A stretch of 8,370 nucleotides of DNA. Source: Thermoplasmatota archaeon. Lineage in GTDB: Archaea; Thermoplasmatota; Thermoplasmata; Thermoplasmatales; GCA-001856825. This document shows positions 1 to 6,142 of this stretch, piece after piece (the first letter of the stretch is position 1; every line of letters starts with the position of its first letter). The position numbers were made by a program, and so were the translations under genes. Under the pieces are notes generated by a model that made no database searches, was not told where the DNA came from, and worked only from the letters and a program-made list of their open reading frames with translations. The stretch is taken from the NCBI GenBank assembly GCA_023379555.1, contig JAMCQR010000001.1:1-8370 (forward strand), given 5' to 3'.

Positions 1-361
1 TTCTGTACGCGCCATTGATGCTTTCTCCGAACGTTTTCTTGTTTCTGCAGAGATTTTCCCGCCCAGTCGTGCAATATTCACAGGTACCGCAGGGGACGTA
101 GATGAGGCTCGCCACTCGGTCTCCTTCTTTGAACTTCTTGACATTCGAGCCCACTTTCTTTACCACACCTGAGATTTCGTGTCCGGGAACGATAGGAAGT
201 ACGACTCTTGGAAGAAACCCCTCCATCGTCAGTATGTCTCTGAAGCAAATACCTGTTTCACTCTGCTCAATGAGAACTTCATTTTCACGTAACTGTTCTT
301 CCTCTATTTCTTTGACAACTGGGTACTCCTTGAGTTTGGAAAGTACTGCAGCTTTCTGCAT
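1..361 (-). CDS. Zinc-dependent MDR dehydrogenase, acryloyl-CoA reductase-like (C-terminus cut by window edge)
   Basis: Only the first 120 residues are inside the window; the family is usually about 330-350 residues. I translated this by hand on the minus strand from the ATG at 361. It is the GroES-like catalytic domain of a medium-chain dehydrogenase/reductase. Cys39 in GICFRD is the expected catalytic zinc ligand, and His61-Glu62 in PGHE form the second. Cys91, Cys94, Cys97 and Cys105 have the C-x2-C-x2-C-x7-C spacing of the structural zinc site. The stretch from GICFRD through the PGHE motif and the structural-zinc loop reads like archaeal acryloyl-CoA reductases of the Sulfolobales and related alcohol dehydrogenases. 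The NAD(P)-binding Rossmann domain is missing, so cofactor and substrate cannot be judged. The start is supported by a TATA-like box centred about 25 bases upstream, which implies a leaderless mRNA. The gene lies 29 bases downstream of the methionine synthase gene but appears to have its own promoter. The family is secure; the substrate is not. Confidence 0.87.
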   Translation of the reverse strand, partial: MQKAAVLSKLKEYPVVKEIEEEQLRENEVLIEQSETGICFRDILTMEGFLPRVVLPIVPGHEISGVVKKVGSNVKKFKEGDRVASLIYVPCGTCEYCTTGRENLCRNKKTFGESINGAYR

Positions 362-380
362 GTTCCAGAATCGAATATTG

Positions 381-390
381 GAATATATGT
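381..390 (-). promoter_or_regulatory. TATA box for the MDR dehydrogenase gene
   Basis: On the minus strand the bases read ACATATATTC. The centre is about 25 bases before the ATG at 361, the position expected for an archaeal TATA box serving a leaderless transcript. It abuts the stop codon of the upstream methionine synthase gene (391-393, TAA, within CTATAAAC, itself AT-rich). No Shine-Dalgarno-like sequence lies between the box and the ATG. Confidence 0.5.
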
Positions 391-1398
391 TTATAGAGCC
401 TTTGCGACCTCGTTCCTGGCGTCGACCATGCTCTTCAGTTTATCGAAACCAACTTCCCTGCTTCTCGTCCTCAGTCCGCAATCAGGGTTGATCCTCAGTC
501 TGTCTGGTTCCATGAATTTGAGAGAATACTCTATCCTCTCCTTAATCAGTTGAGTCGGCTCAATGAAATCACGATGTATATCTGTCACTCCAAGTCCCAG
601 TGATATTTTCTTTGTGATGCTGTCTGCGACTTCTTTGAACCTTTTCACATCATCATACCCGCTGCGATGATCGCTGAGGGAAATCGGATCCCTGTTTGCG
701 AACTCCAGGTTATAGACAGATATGTCCAGCGAAGGGGCTATATTGTAAAGGAGTCCGTAGTCAGTGCTGTAGCAGACATGAAGGTGCGTTTCTATTCCGC
801 TTATCCCCTTAACACTTTCGTTCACCGAATCCCTGACAATCTCCATTTCATCAGGATGAGTCGTCGCGGCAGGCTCATCTATCTGGACCTGAAGGACCTT
901 ATCTCCCCATGCTGCTTTCAGTTCCCTTATTTCCTGATTCATTATCCTGCCAAATGCCATTGCTAACTCTTCCCTGCTCTTGTAGTGGTCGTTGAATGAC
1001 CAGTCCATAAGTGTGTAGGGTCCAGTCACTGGAAGTTTGATATTTTTCTTATTCATCCCTTTGAACAGTTCTATTTCTTCCATATGGAAAGGTTCTTTCC
1101 TCGAAATTTCACCATAGACGCTCCCCTTGTTGTAGTATCTGTTGTCAAACGATCTTACGGGGCCATAGATCTTTATCCCGTCCATCCTTGCGGCGGGATG
1201 CTCATACATTTCCCACCTGTACATTTCTCCTCCGACCCCTATGTTCATGAGTCCACTCTTGTCGAAGAGGTCAAGCGTCTCCACAGTAGCCCTCTTTGCG
1301 ACTTGTTCAAACTCATCTTCTTTGTATGACCTGAACTTGGAAGAGAGGTAAGTGGGCTTTCTGAAACTTCCGATTTCTTGTGTGATGAGTTCTTCCAT
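391..1398 (-). CDS. metE: Methionine synthase catalytic core (MetE C-terminal-like, cobalamin-independent fold)
   Basis: This 335-residue protein corresponds to the catalytic half of MetE and transfers a methyl group to homocysteine to make methionine. The zinc site that activates the homocysteine thiol is visible: His207-x-Cys209 in HLHVCY, Glu232 in YNLEFANRD and Cys307 in NPDCGLRTR. These match the His, Cys, Glu and Cys ligands of full-length MetE. The N-terminal EIGSFRKP and the VQIDEPA segment near residue 172 are also typical. Full-length bacterial MetE has about 750 residues with two homologous halves; here the halves are separate genes. The ATG overlaps the stop of the upstream N-half gene by one base (TAATG), so translation is probably coupled. 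The methyl donor (a methyl-pterin such as those of archaea, or a methyl-corrinoid protein) cannot be read from the sequence. Family and catalytic role are confident. Confidence 0.93.
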   Translation of the reverse strand: MEELITQEIGSFRKPTYLSSKFRSYKEDEFEQVAKRATVETLDLFDKSGLMNIGVGGEMYRWEMYEHPAARMDGIKIYGPVRSFDNRYYNKGSVYGEISRKEPFHMEEIELFKGMNKKNIKLPVTGPYTLMDWSFNDHYKSREELAMAFGRIMNQEIRELKAAWGDKVLQVQIDEPAATTHPDEMEIVRDSVNESVKGISGIETHLHVCYSTDYGLLYNIAPSLDISVYNLEFANRDPISLSDHRSGYDDVKRFKEVADSITKKISLGLGVTDIHRDFIEPTQLIKERIEYSLKFMEPDRLRINPDCGLRTRSREVGFDKLKSMVDARNEVAKAL

Positions 1399-2261
1399 TA
1401 TTGACCACCCTTGAAGCTGAAAATTTTCTTGTCCGCAATAGTCCTCGGTAGAAAATCAAAACTCTCGGTATTTGCGACTATGAGTCTATCAAATTCATTG
1501 GCATATGGTTTGACTTTCTCAAGAACACCATCGTTTATCCTCGTTGTCTGGGCATCGACGACCTTCACTCCCGGAACCTCGCAGTACTTTGAATACGAGT
1601 ATGGATCGTCCCCGATGATCGAAAAGAACTTGGCGGATCCATTTGAATTGAATTTTCCCGTCACCACCAAATACGTTGAAGCTACGCTATTCAGCTCGTT
1701 GTATATTTCATAGTTGTTCGACTCAAACGGTTCAAAAACCAGGAGCCGTTTTATCTTGAAAAATTTGACAATTTCCAAGTAAATGTCACTGAGTCGCTTT
1801 CTAGCCTCTTCCTGACTCCCGGAAACCTTACTCATTTTCACGAAAGAATTTATCCCCGGGAGGAAGTGAAGATAAGATTCACTACCATTATCGTGGTATA
1901 TTGGAAATGGAGGATTCTCCTCTACTTCTCTGAGTCCATTGAAAGCTCTCAGCTTACCAACCCTCTCTATCTCAGGTTCCCTGTAGAATGTGTTTGTCTC
2001 CTTGTATCTTGAAAGCGGGCCAAGCTTGATCCCTTCTATTGAGAGTGCAATTGGACGTAGCAAATCATACCAGTTGAACAGCGGATCAGTGAAGTAATTA
2101 ATTCCAGCCTCCTTCACAAGGTCAAAGTATAATGAAGATTCCTCTTGAATCTTGTTAGATATTTCATCAGAAGTAAGCTGTCCTTTCTCCCATTTCCCAT
2201 ACGCCTTCCTAAGATTCTCAGATCTAGGATAAATTCCATACAGCAAAGAAATCAGTTCCAC
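1398..2261 (-). CDS. MetE N-terminal-half-like protein, partner of the methionine synthase core
   Basis: This 287-residue protein is related to the N-terminal barrel of MetE. Residues 59-100 (DPLFNWYDLLRP, then GIKLGPLSRYKETNTFYREPEI) line up by eye with residues 56-98 of the downstream catalytic core, as expected for the two duplicated halves of MetE. It has no HxC zinc site, so it is unlikely to be catalytic alone. In full-length MetE the N-half helps bind the methyl-folate polyglutamate, and a similar substrate-binding or scaffolding role is inferred here. The GTG start at 2261 is chosen because a strong Shine-Dalgarno sequence, GGAGTGA at 2268-2274, ends 6 bases before it. That sequence lies inside the 3' end of a short upstream ORF whose stop is 2 bases away. 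The gene's stop overlaps the ATG of the catalytic core by one base. Together these make a tightly coupled operon. Homology is fairly confident; the precise role is inferred. Confidence 0.82.
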   Translation of the reverse strand: MELISLLYGIYPRSENLRKAYGKWEKGQLTSDEISNKIQEESSLYFDLVKEAGINYFTDPLFNWYDLLRPIALSIEGIKLGPLSRYKETNTFYREPEIERVGKLRAFNGLREVEENPPFPIYHDNGSESYLHFLPGINSFVKMSKVSGSQEEARKRLSDIYLEIVKFFKIKRLLVFEPFESNNYEIYNELNSVASTYLVVTGKFNSNGSAKFFSIIGDDPYSYSKYCEVPGVKVVDAQTTRINDGVLEKVKPYANEFDRLIVANTESFDFLPRTIADKKIFSFKGGQ

Positions 2262-2263
2262 TT

Positions 2264-2347
2264 TTAATCACTCCAGAGTTTCTTAATTTCTGAATACCAT
2301 TCTTCTCCAATCGATAGTATTTCCGTCCTTCGATTGTGTGAACTCAT
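2264..2347 (-). CDS. Putative 27-residue leader or small protein upstream of the methionine synthase pair
   Basis: Reading the minus strand from the ATG at 2347 gives 27 codons beginning MSSHNRRTEI and ending in the amphipathic segment GEEWYSEIKKLWSD, then TAA at 2264-2266. The next gene starts with GTG only two bases later, and its Shine-Dalgarno GGAGTGA sits within the last codons and reading end of this ORF. A TATA-like TTTAATAT lies about 30 bases before the ATG, so the transcript would begin at or just before the ATG, as leaderless archaeal mRNAs do. The ORF could be a translated leader that couples ribosomes into the MetE N-half gene, or a small protein in its own right. It is not rich in methionine (only the start Met), so a classic methionine attenuator peptide is unlikely. 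I do not recognise the sequence. Against it: it is very short, and a 5' UTR could contain such an ORF by chance. Confidence 0.45.
   Translation of the reverse strand: MSSHNRRTEILSIGEEWYSEIKKLWSD
2268..2274 (-). promoter_or_regulatory. Shine-Dalgarno site for the MetE N-half gene
   Basis: GGAGTGA on the minus strand is one base short of the archaeal consensus GGAGGTGA and lies 6 bases before the GTG at 2261. It decides the GTG start for that gene. It is embedded in the end of the 27-codon ORF, so ribosomes finishing that ORF would pass directly over it. Confidence 0.7.
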
Positions 2348-2373
2348 TGATAAATCTTCTAATGAGCTATATG

Positions 2374-2381
2374 ATATTAAA
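2374..2381 (-). promoter_or_regulatory. TATA box for the methionine synthase operon
   Basis: TTTAATAT on the minus strand is centred about 30 bases before the ATG of the 27-codon ORF. A second AT-rich candidate, CATATAG at 2367-2373, is about 22 bases away. Either would start transcription near 2347-2352, which makes the short ORF the first thing translated and gives the MetE N-half gene a leader of about 85-90 bases. Confidence 0.45.
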
Positions 2382-2399
2382 TGTTCTTTATTTCAGGAA

Positions 2400-2424
2400 G
2401 AAAAAAGAACTGACCTTTCCAGTT
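2400..2424 (-). terminator. Hairpin plus T-tract after the surface-protein gene
   Basis: On the minus strand, 16 bases past the stop codon at 2440, the sequence AACTG-GAAAGGT-CAGTT can form a 5-bp stem (2420-2424 with 2408-2412). It is followed within two bases by a run of six T (2401-2406). Oligo-T alone can end transcription in archaea, so this should separate the surface-protein transcript from the methionine operon promoter that begins about 20 bases further on. Confidence 0.5.
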
Positions 2425-2439
2425 ACTCTTTCATTCGAT

Positions 2440-4182
2440 TCACTTGACCTTGTCCCCCATAATCTTGAGTGTGCTTCTGGAACTCAGCATTGCTAGGGTG
2501 GAAATTATCGTCAGGGCTCCCAGAAGGAGTATCACGATAATGTCAAAGAGGGAAGGTGGATCTCCACTCAGCCCATTACCACTTTGAGACTTTATGGAAT
2601 TGACTGACGCAGTTACAACACCAAGATTGGTCGCAATGGATGCTGTGTTGTTAGACACATTGGTTATAGTTCCAGTAATATTGCCCAAACAAGTCTCTAT
2701 AACAGCATAAGAATTGTTGAGCCAAGGAATGCCCGATCCCGATCCAAAAATGCTTGTGTTGAGGTCACTGAGGGAGGCGTTAATCTCACCCGCTGATGTC
2801 ATTATTTTAGCAGTATCTCCGGTAATACTTACTATTGAGGCATTGACGGATTTGAGAGACACCTCAACCGTTCCTATAGAGGTGTTCATCTCCACCATTC
2901 CCATGTGGATCGAGAAGATAGTGGCATTGATGGAATTTAGCGAGACCTTTATTGATCCGATCTCTGTACTGATGACTGCATCCGTTCCGTTGATTCCCTC
3001 AAACGATGCGTTCAACGAATTCAGCGAAGCAGTAACAGTACCAATGTTGGTAACGATTTCAGCTTCCCCAGCACTGATTGAGGTGATGGTTGTGCTTAAG
3101 GAGGACAGTGAAGTTTGCATTGTTCCTACATTGGTTGCAATAATCGCTTGGCCGTTCTTCACACTTTCAATAGTTGCATTGATAGTTCTGAGTTGAGCAG
3201 TCATGGTTCCGAACGATGTCTGAATTTCTGCGACGTCACCATTTATGGCCACGACGGCGGCATTAAGTTGTGAAATAGGCACCGATAGAGTTTGATTAAT
3301 TGAGCTTGTTATTTCAGCAATTTGATTAGACGTAATACCCATTAAATACGCCCCATTGCCCTCAATTAATGTAATACGATATCCAGATTGTGAAATCAAG
3401 CTCCCCATTGTCGATGAAACTGATGTCACATCATAGGTGACTGAGGCAAACGCAATTGGAGGCGTCGTGTGGCCATTTGAACTTCCAATATTTTCGTAGA
3501 GTGAGAATTTCACTCTAATGACATTAGATGAGAAGTTCCATGAGTTTACCTGTGCTGAAACGATGAACGAACCTTGAGGATTGGCCGGATAGAGCTGAAT
3601 CGCAGTGACATTGCTAGAAAAAGTGAAATTCCCCCCTCCCTGAATGATATAGTTTCCACTCATTGACTCCGAAGGATATTGCATCCAGAGTTGTGTCCCT
3701 TGAGTTGTCAATGTAGTCTGTCCTTGTGTAATGACCGTCATAATTGTAATCGGCAAAAATTCATAACCCACAATCCACCACATTCCGGGTTGATCATTCG
3801 GCATCACAAATGAAAAGAGAAGATAGTATCCAACCGGTGTGAGAAAACTGACGTACGTTGGTACAGCATCTACAGTCTCATAAGAGGAACCATTCAGAGT
3901 AACAGTGACCTCATAATAGCTAGCTGAAGGTATCGTGGCTCCCAGAAAATAAGATTCGTTTATTAATTGACCCGGAAAAGCATTCATGGGTCCCGTTTGA
4001 ACAGGACTTAGGGAAATACTTGAACCATCGGTATCAGGCGCTGTTTCAAAGTTACTCGGTGTTGTTTGTTGCCACTTACTGCCAGCGTTACTTTGGTCAC
4101 TTAGAATGAACGCCAAACCTCCAAATACAATGACAACCACCAATATAGAAATCACTAACTTCCTATCAGAGTTGTTAGACAT
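2440..4182 (-). CDS. Membrane-anchored surface glycoprotein with a 28-residue-repeat coiled-coil stalk
   Basis: I do not recognise a named family. From the ATG at 4182 the protein is 580 residues. Residues 9-27 are a hydrophobic signal anchor or signal peptide preceded by basic residues. Residues of about 40-280 look beta-rich, with alternating hydrophobic and Thr/Ser/Gly-rich segments. From about residue 289 to 533 there are roughly nine repeats of 28 residues, each four heptads. Residues 545-566 form a C-terminal membrane helix followed by a basic tail (RSTLKIMGDKVK). I count about 18 N-x-S/T sequons; those at residues 335, 391, 419, 447 and 475 share one register. There is a single cysteine (residue 498). 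This suggests an outward-facing, glycosylated stalk close to the membrane, architecturally like the Sulfolobales S-layer stalk SlaB, but homology is not shown. A TTG at 4200 in frame is rejected because it lies upstream of the predicted transcription start. Membrane anchoring and repeats are directly visible; the function is inferred. Confidence 0.82.
   Translation of the reverse strand: MSNNSDRKLVISILVVVIVFGGLAFILSDQSNAGSKWQQTTPSNFETAPDTDGSSISLSPVQTGPMNAFPGQLINESYFLGATIPSASYYEVTVTLNGSSYETVDAVPTYVSFLTPVGYYLLFSFVMPNDQPGMWWIVGYEFLPITIMTVITQGQTTLTTQGTQLWMQYPSESMSGNYIIQGGGNFTFSSNVTAIQLYPANPQGSFIVSAQVNSWNFSSNVIRVKFSLYENIGSSNGHTTPPIAFASVTYDVTSVSSTMGSLISQSGYRITLIEGNGAYLMGITSNQIAEITSSINQTLSVPISQLNAAVVAINGDVAEIQTSFGTMTAQLRTINATIESVKNGQAIIATNVGTMQTSLSSLSTTITSISAGEAEIVTNIGTVTASLNSLNASFEGINGTDAVISTEIGSIKVSLNSINATIFSIHMGMVEMNTSIGTVEVSLKSVNASIVSITGDTAKIMTSAGEINASLSDLNTSIFGSGSGIPWLNNSYAVIETCLGNITGTITNVSNNTASIATNLGVVTASVNSIKSQSGNGLSGDPPSLFDIIVILLLGALTIISTLAMLSSRSTLKIMGDKVK
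2584..3318 (-). repeat. Tandem 84-bp coding repeats (28-residue, four-heptad units)
   Basis: These diverged repeats lie inside the surface-protein gene. A typical unit is DAVISTEIGSI followed by KVSLNSINATIFSIHMG. Hydrophobic residues are spaced 4,3,4,3 throughout, which keeps a continuous coiled-coil phase. The Asn of the LNA(S/T) segment recurs every 28 residues at 307, 335, 391, 419, 447 and 475 (Ser at 363). Near residues 477-489 a GSGSGIPWLNN segment replaces part of a unit. The following units are shifted by plus and then minus one heptad, so the heptad phase is kept. The DNA copies are diverged, so this is an old protein-level repeat rather than a recent expansion. Confidence 0.8.
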
Positions 4183-4214
4183 CTCTTGGCCCCAAAACAA
4201 AAAAGGTTCACTGG

Positions 4215-4220
4215 ATATAA
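4215..4220 (-). promoter_or_regulatory. TATA box for the surface-protein gene
   Basis: TTATAT on the minus strand (context CAAGTTATATCC) would place the transcription start near 4191. This is about 9 bases before the ATG at 4182 and downstream of the alternative TTG at 4200. The box therefore supports the ATG as the true start. Confidence 0.45.
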
Positions 4221-4233
4221 CTTGGTTTTTCTT

Positions 4234-4247
4234 TCATTACGTAATGA
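4234..4247. promoter_or_regulatory. Perfect 14-bp palindrome in the divergent promoter region, candidate operator
   Basis: TCATTACGTAATGA reads identically on both strands. It lies about 13 bases upstream of the surface-protein TATA box and about 40 bases upstream of the peptidase TATA box, where a dimeric regulator could act on one or both promoters. Its function is inferred; only the symmetry and position are seen. Confidence 0.4.
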
Positions 4248-4284
4248 TTTATGATAGCGCGCTTGTCACTTTATCATCCCCGTT

Positions 4285-4294
4285 AAAGCTTATC
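4285..4294 (+). promoter_or_regulatory. TATA-like element for the M20 peptidase gene
   Basis: AAAGCTTATC, preceded by GTT, is centred about 33 bases before the ATG at 4324 and would give a transcription start near 4316. No Shine-Dalgarno sequence precedes the ATG, which fits a leaderless or very short-leader mRNA. Confidence 0.4.
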
Positions 4295-4323
4295 TCGTTG
4301 CATACCATTATCGAAAGATTTGA

Positions 4324-5514
4324 ATGACTGACAAGAAGTATTTCGTCGACTTGTATTCAGAAATGATTGAGATCAACTCTGTTAATCCATCGGGAGGAGG
4401 AAGGGGGGAAGAAAAGAGAGCAGAATTCCTGAAGAAGAAGATTCTAGGCTGGAGTAAGGAAATTAAGTTTGAAGAGTACGTGGCAGTATCGGACGGAATC
4501 AAGAGACCAAATCTGTTGTTTCTATTAGACAAAGGAAAAAAGAAGACCGTGTGGTTTGTCGCTCACATGGACACAGTGGCAGAGGGGGATCTCACTCTAT
4601 GGAAGTACCCTCCTTTCAAAGCTACGATTGAGGGGGACAAGATATACGGGAGAGGAACGTGTGATAACGGGCAGGGAGGGATCTCTTCCCTTTTCGCCCT
4701 AAGATATTTCTTGGAGAATCCCAACGAATTGCAGAACAACATAGGAGTGATATTGGTTTCAGATGAAGAAGCAGGAAGCAAGTATGGGATCGACTATGTT
4801 CTCAAGAACAGGAATTTCACCAAGGACGACAAGTTCATAGTTCCAGATTTCGGAACTCCAACAGGTGATTCTGTGGAAGTTGCGGAAAAGGGAATGATGT
4901 GGCTTAAAATCACAGTTGTTGGGCAGCAGTGTCACGCCTCTACTCCTGATGCTGGAAAAAATGCCCACAGACTCGCAAGAGAACTTGAGATGAGAATCGA
5001 CAGGAACCTTCATTCCAAGTTTAACGCAACTGATAACGAATTCACAGTTCCAGTCAGCACCTTCGAACCAACGAAGGTGGAACCCGGTACCACTTCAATT
5101 AATATAATTCCAGGCAAGGAGAGTTTCTACTTCGACATGAGAATACTTCCAAAATACACGGTAGACGAAGTGTTCACTGAGGTGAAGAGGACGACGGATC
5201 AATTCTCAAAGGAGACGGAAGTAGGAGTTCTACTGGAACCCGTGAATAAGGCAAATCCATCATCAAACACTCCAGAGGGCGGAGAGTTCGTCCAGAAGTT
5301 CATAGAGAGCGTCAAGAAACTGAGGGGAATTGATGTGAAGCGGGTTGGGATAGGAGGAGGTACCTGTGGGGCATTCTTCAGGAATAAGGGACTGGACACG
5401 ATAGTTTGGGGGACGCTCGATGAAACAGAGCACATGCCAAATGAATACGCAAAATTATCCAACGTGTTTGGGGATGCCGAAGTATTCATAGATTTCCTGA
5501 AAAGCAAACTTTGA
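4324..5514 (+). CDS. M20 family metallohydrolase (ArgE/DapE-like)
   Basis: This 396-residue protein is a cytoplasmic two-zinc hydrolase of the M20 clan, the group of acetylornithine deacetylase, succinyl-diaminopimelate desuccinylase and carboxypeptidases. The catalytic set is complete: His81 and Asp83 in AHMDTV, Asp114 in GRGTCDNGQGG, the Glu148-Glu149 pair in SDEEAGSKYG (148 the general base), Asp175 in IVPDFG, and the last ligand His370 in ETEHMPNEYAK. His204 in QQCHASTP begins the lid/dimerisation domain (about 187-300), and this His normally reaches the partner's active site. The STFEPTKVEPGT and NIIPGKE segments and the overall length match the archaeal group often labelled diaminopimelate desuccinylase-like. 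Such labels are weak on substrate: amino-acid deacylation or di/tripeptide cleavage are both possible. No lysine- or arginine-synthesis genes adjoin it, so the context does not settle the question. It is divergently transcribed from the surface-protein gene. Confidence 0.92.
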   Translation: MTDKKYFVDLYSEMIEINSVNPSGGGRGEEKRAEFLKKKILGWSKEIKFEEYVAVSDGIKRPNLLFLLDKGKKKTVWFVAHMDTVAEGDLTLWKYPPFKATIEGDKIYGRGTCDNGQGGISSLFALRYFLENPNELQNNIGVILVSDEEAGSKYGIDYVLKNRNFTKDDKFIVPDFGTPTGDSVEVAEKGMMWLKITVVGQQCHASTPDAGKNAHRLARELEMRIDRNLHSKFNATDNEFTVPVSTFEPTKVEPGTTSINIIPGKESFYFDMRILPKYTVDEVFTEVKRTTDQFSKETEVGVLLEPVNKANPSSNTPEGGEFVQKFIESVKKLRGIDVKRVGIGGGTCGAFFRNKGLDTIVWGTLDETEHMPNEYAKLSNVFGDAEVFIDFLKSKL

Positions 5515-5547
5515 AAATCGTGATGTCACGGATGTCCAAAATGACGG

Positions 5548-6000
5548 TCAGTTGACGGAATATGGTGCCAAATTGATTTGGCATCCAACACTTTCCATTC
5601 TTATTGCTGCACCAAGCGTTGACATACTCCCCCGTCGAATCTTATTGCAGACGAAATTTGCGTCGCTGTAGTCGCAGAAGGTCACACAAGATTTATCACT
5701 TCCAAGGGCCGCAGTCACTCCGGGTGCCAAGAAAATGTTGTAAGCATCGATCAAACCAAAGTTTGGAATCTGCTTAGAAGCAGTCCGACTTGAAATTGCT
5801 GGATCTCCACCCTGTGCAAGCAAGGGACTGCAATAATGCCATATTGTTTAGGACTTTGAGGCTACGGCCCTGACTCCAACGTGATTGAAAGTTTCCACTC
5901 TACTTCCACAAACGGGACAAGTGTCAGTACTCTTGCGTTGATTACATCTTCCCTTGGACATGTCACTTTTACCATATTTCGCAAGAAAAGGATTGGTATT
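5548..6000 (-). pseudogene. Possible decayed gene with a CPVCG zinc-knuckle motif (perhaps a transposase/TnpB tail relic)
   Basis: One minus-strand frame runs from a TGA at 6001-6003 to a TGA at 5548-5550 with a single internal TAA at 5848-5850. The upstream part encodes a 37-residue segment from an ATG at 5961 containing GRCNQRKSTDTCPVCGSRVE. The downstream part (91 residues from a TTG at 5823) contains CVTFCDYSDANFVCNKIRRG and then SMSTLGA. A STxTCPVCGSR stretch and a later C-rich segment followed by an IRRG-type motif recall the split zinc ribbon at the C-terminus of IS605-family TnpB proteins. However, the spacing between the halves is far too long and no nuclease domain is present. It may instead be a chance frame or an unknown small zinc protein. 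No close family recognised. Confidence 0.2.
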
Positions 6001-6142
6001 TCAAACCAGGTAAGGGAAGATTAGTTTTGTCTTCATGAAGAGCTTTCAAAATGAGAACTATGCAGGACGGGTTCAAATTCAGACTTAACTTTACTTGCTC
6101 AAAACAATGTTCAAAAAGTTCATCCCTTTTTTTTTCACTATC

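Noticed and set aside
2714..3196. 160-residue plus-strand frame opposite the stalk repeats
   Set aside because: It is the antisense of the repeat-bearing gene; its hydrophobic periodicity mirrors the repeats and it has no independent start signal or domain.
4183..4200. TTG at 4200 as start of the surface-protein gene
   Set aside because: It lies upstream of the transcription start predicted from the TATA box at 4215-4220; the ATG at 4182 fits better.
5519..5530. Hairpin CGTGA-TG-TCACG just after the peptidase gene as a terminator
   Set aside because: Only a two-base loop and no T-tract follows; too weak to call a terminator.
5515..5560. GTGATGT with nearby CAGTTGA, resembling a C/D box RNA
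   Set aside because: No proper D box (CTGA) at the right distance on this strand and no internal C'/D' pair; the match to the C box is incomplete.
6031..6040. 10-bp palindrome CTTCATGAAG
   Set aside because: Perfect 10-bp palindromes are expected about eight times by chance in a window this long, and it is not placed at a recognisable promoter.
6060..6090. GGTTCAAATTC resembling a tRNA T-arm
   Set aside because: The flanking bases do not form a five-base-pair T-stem, and no acceptor stem, D-arm or anticodon arm can be found around it.
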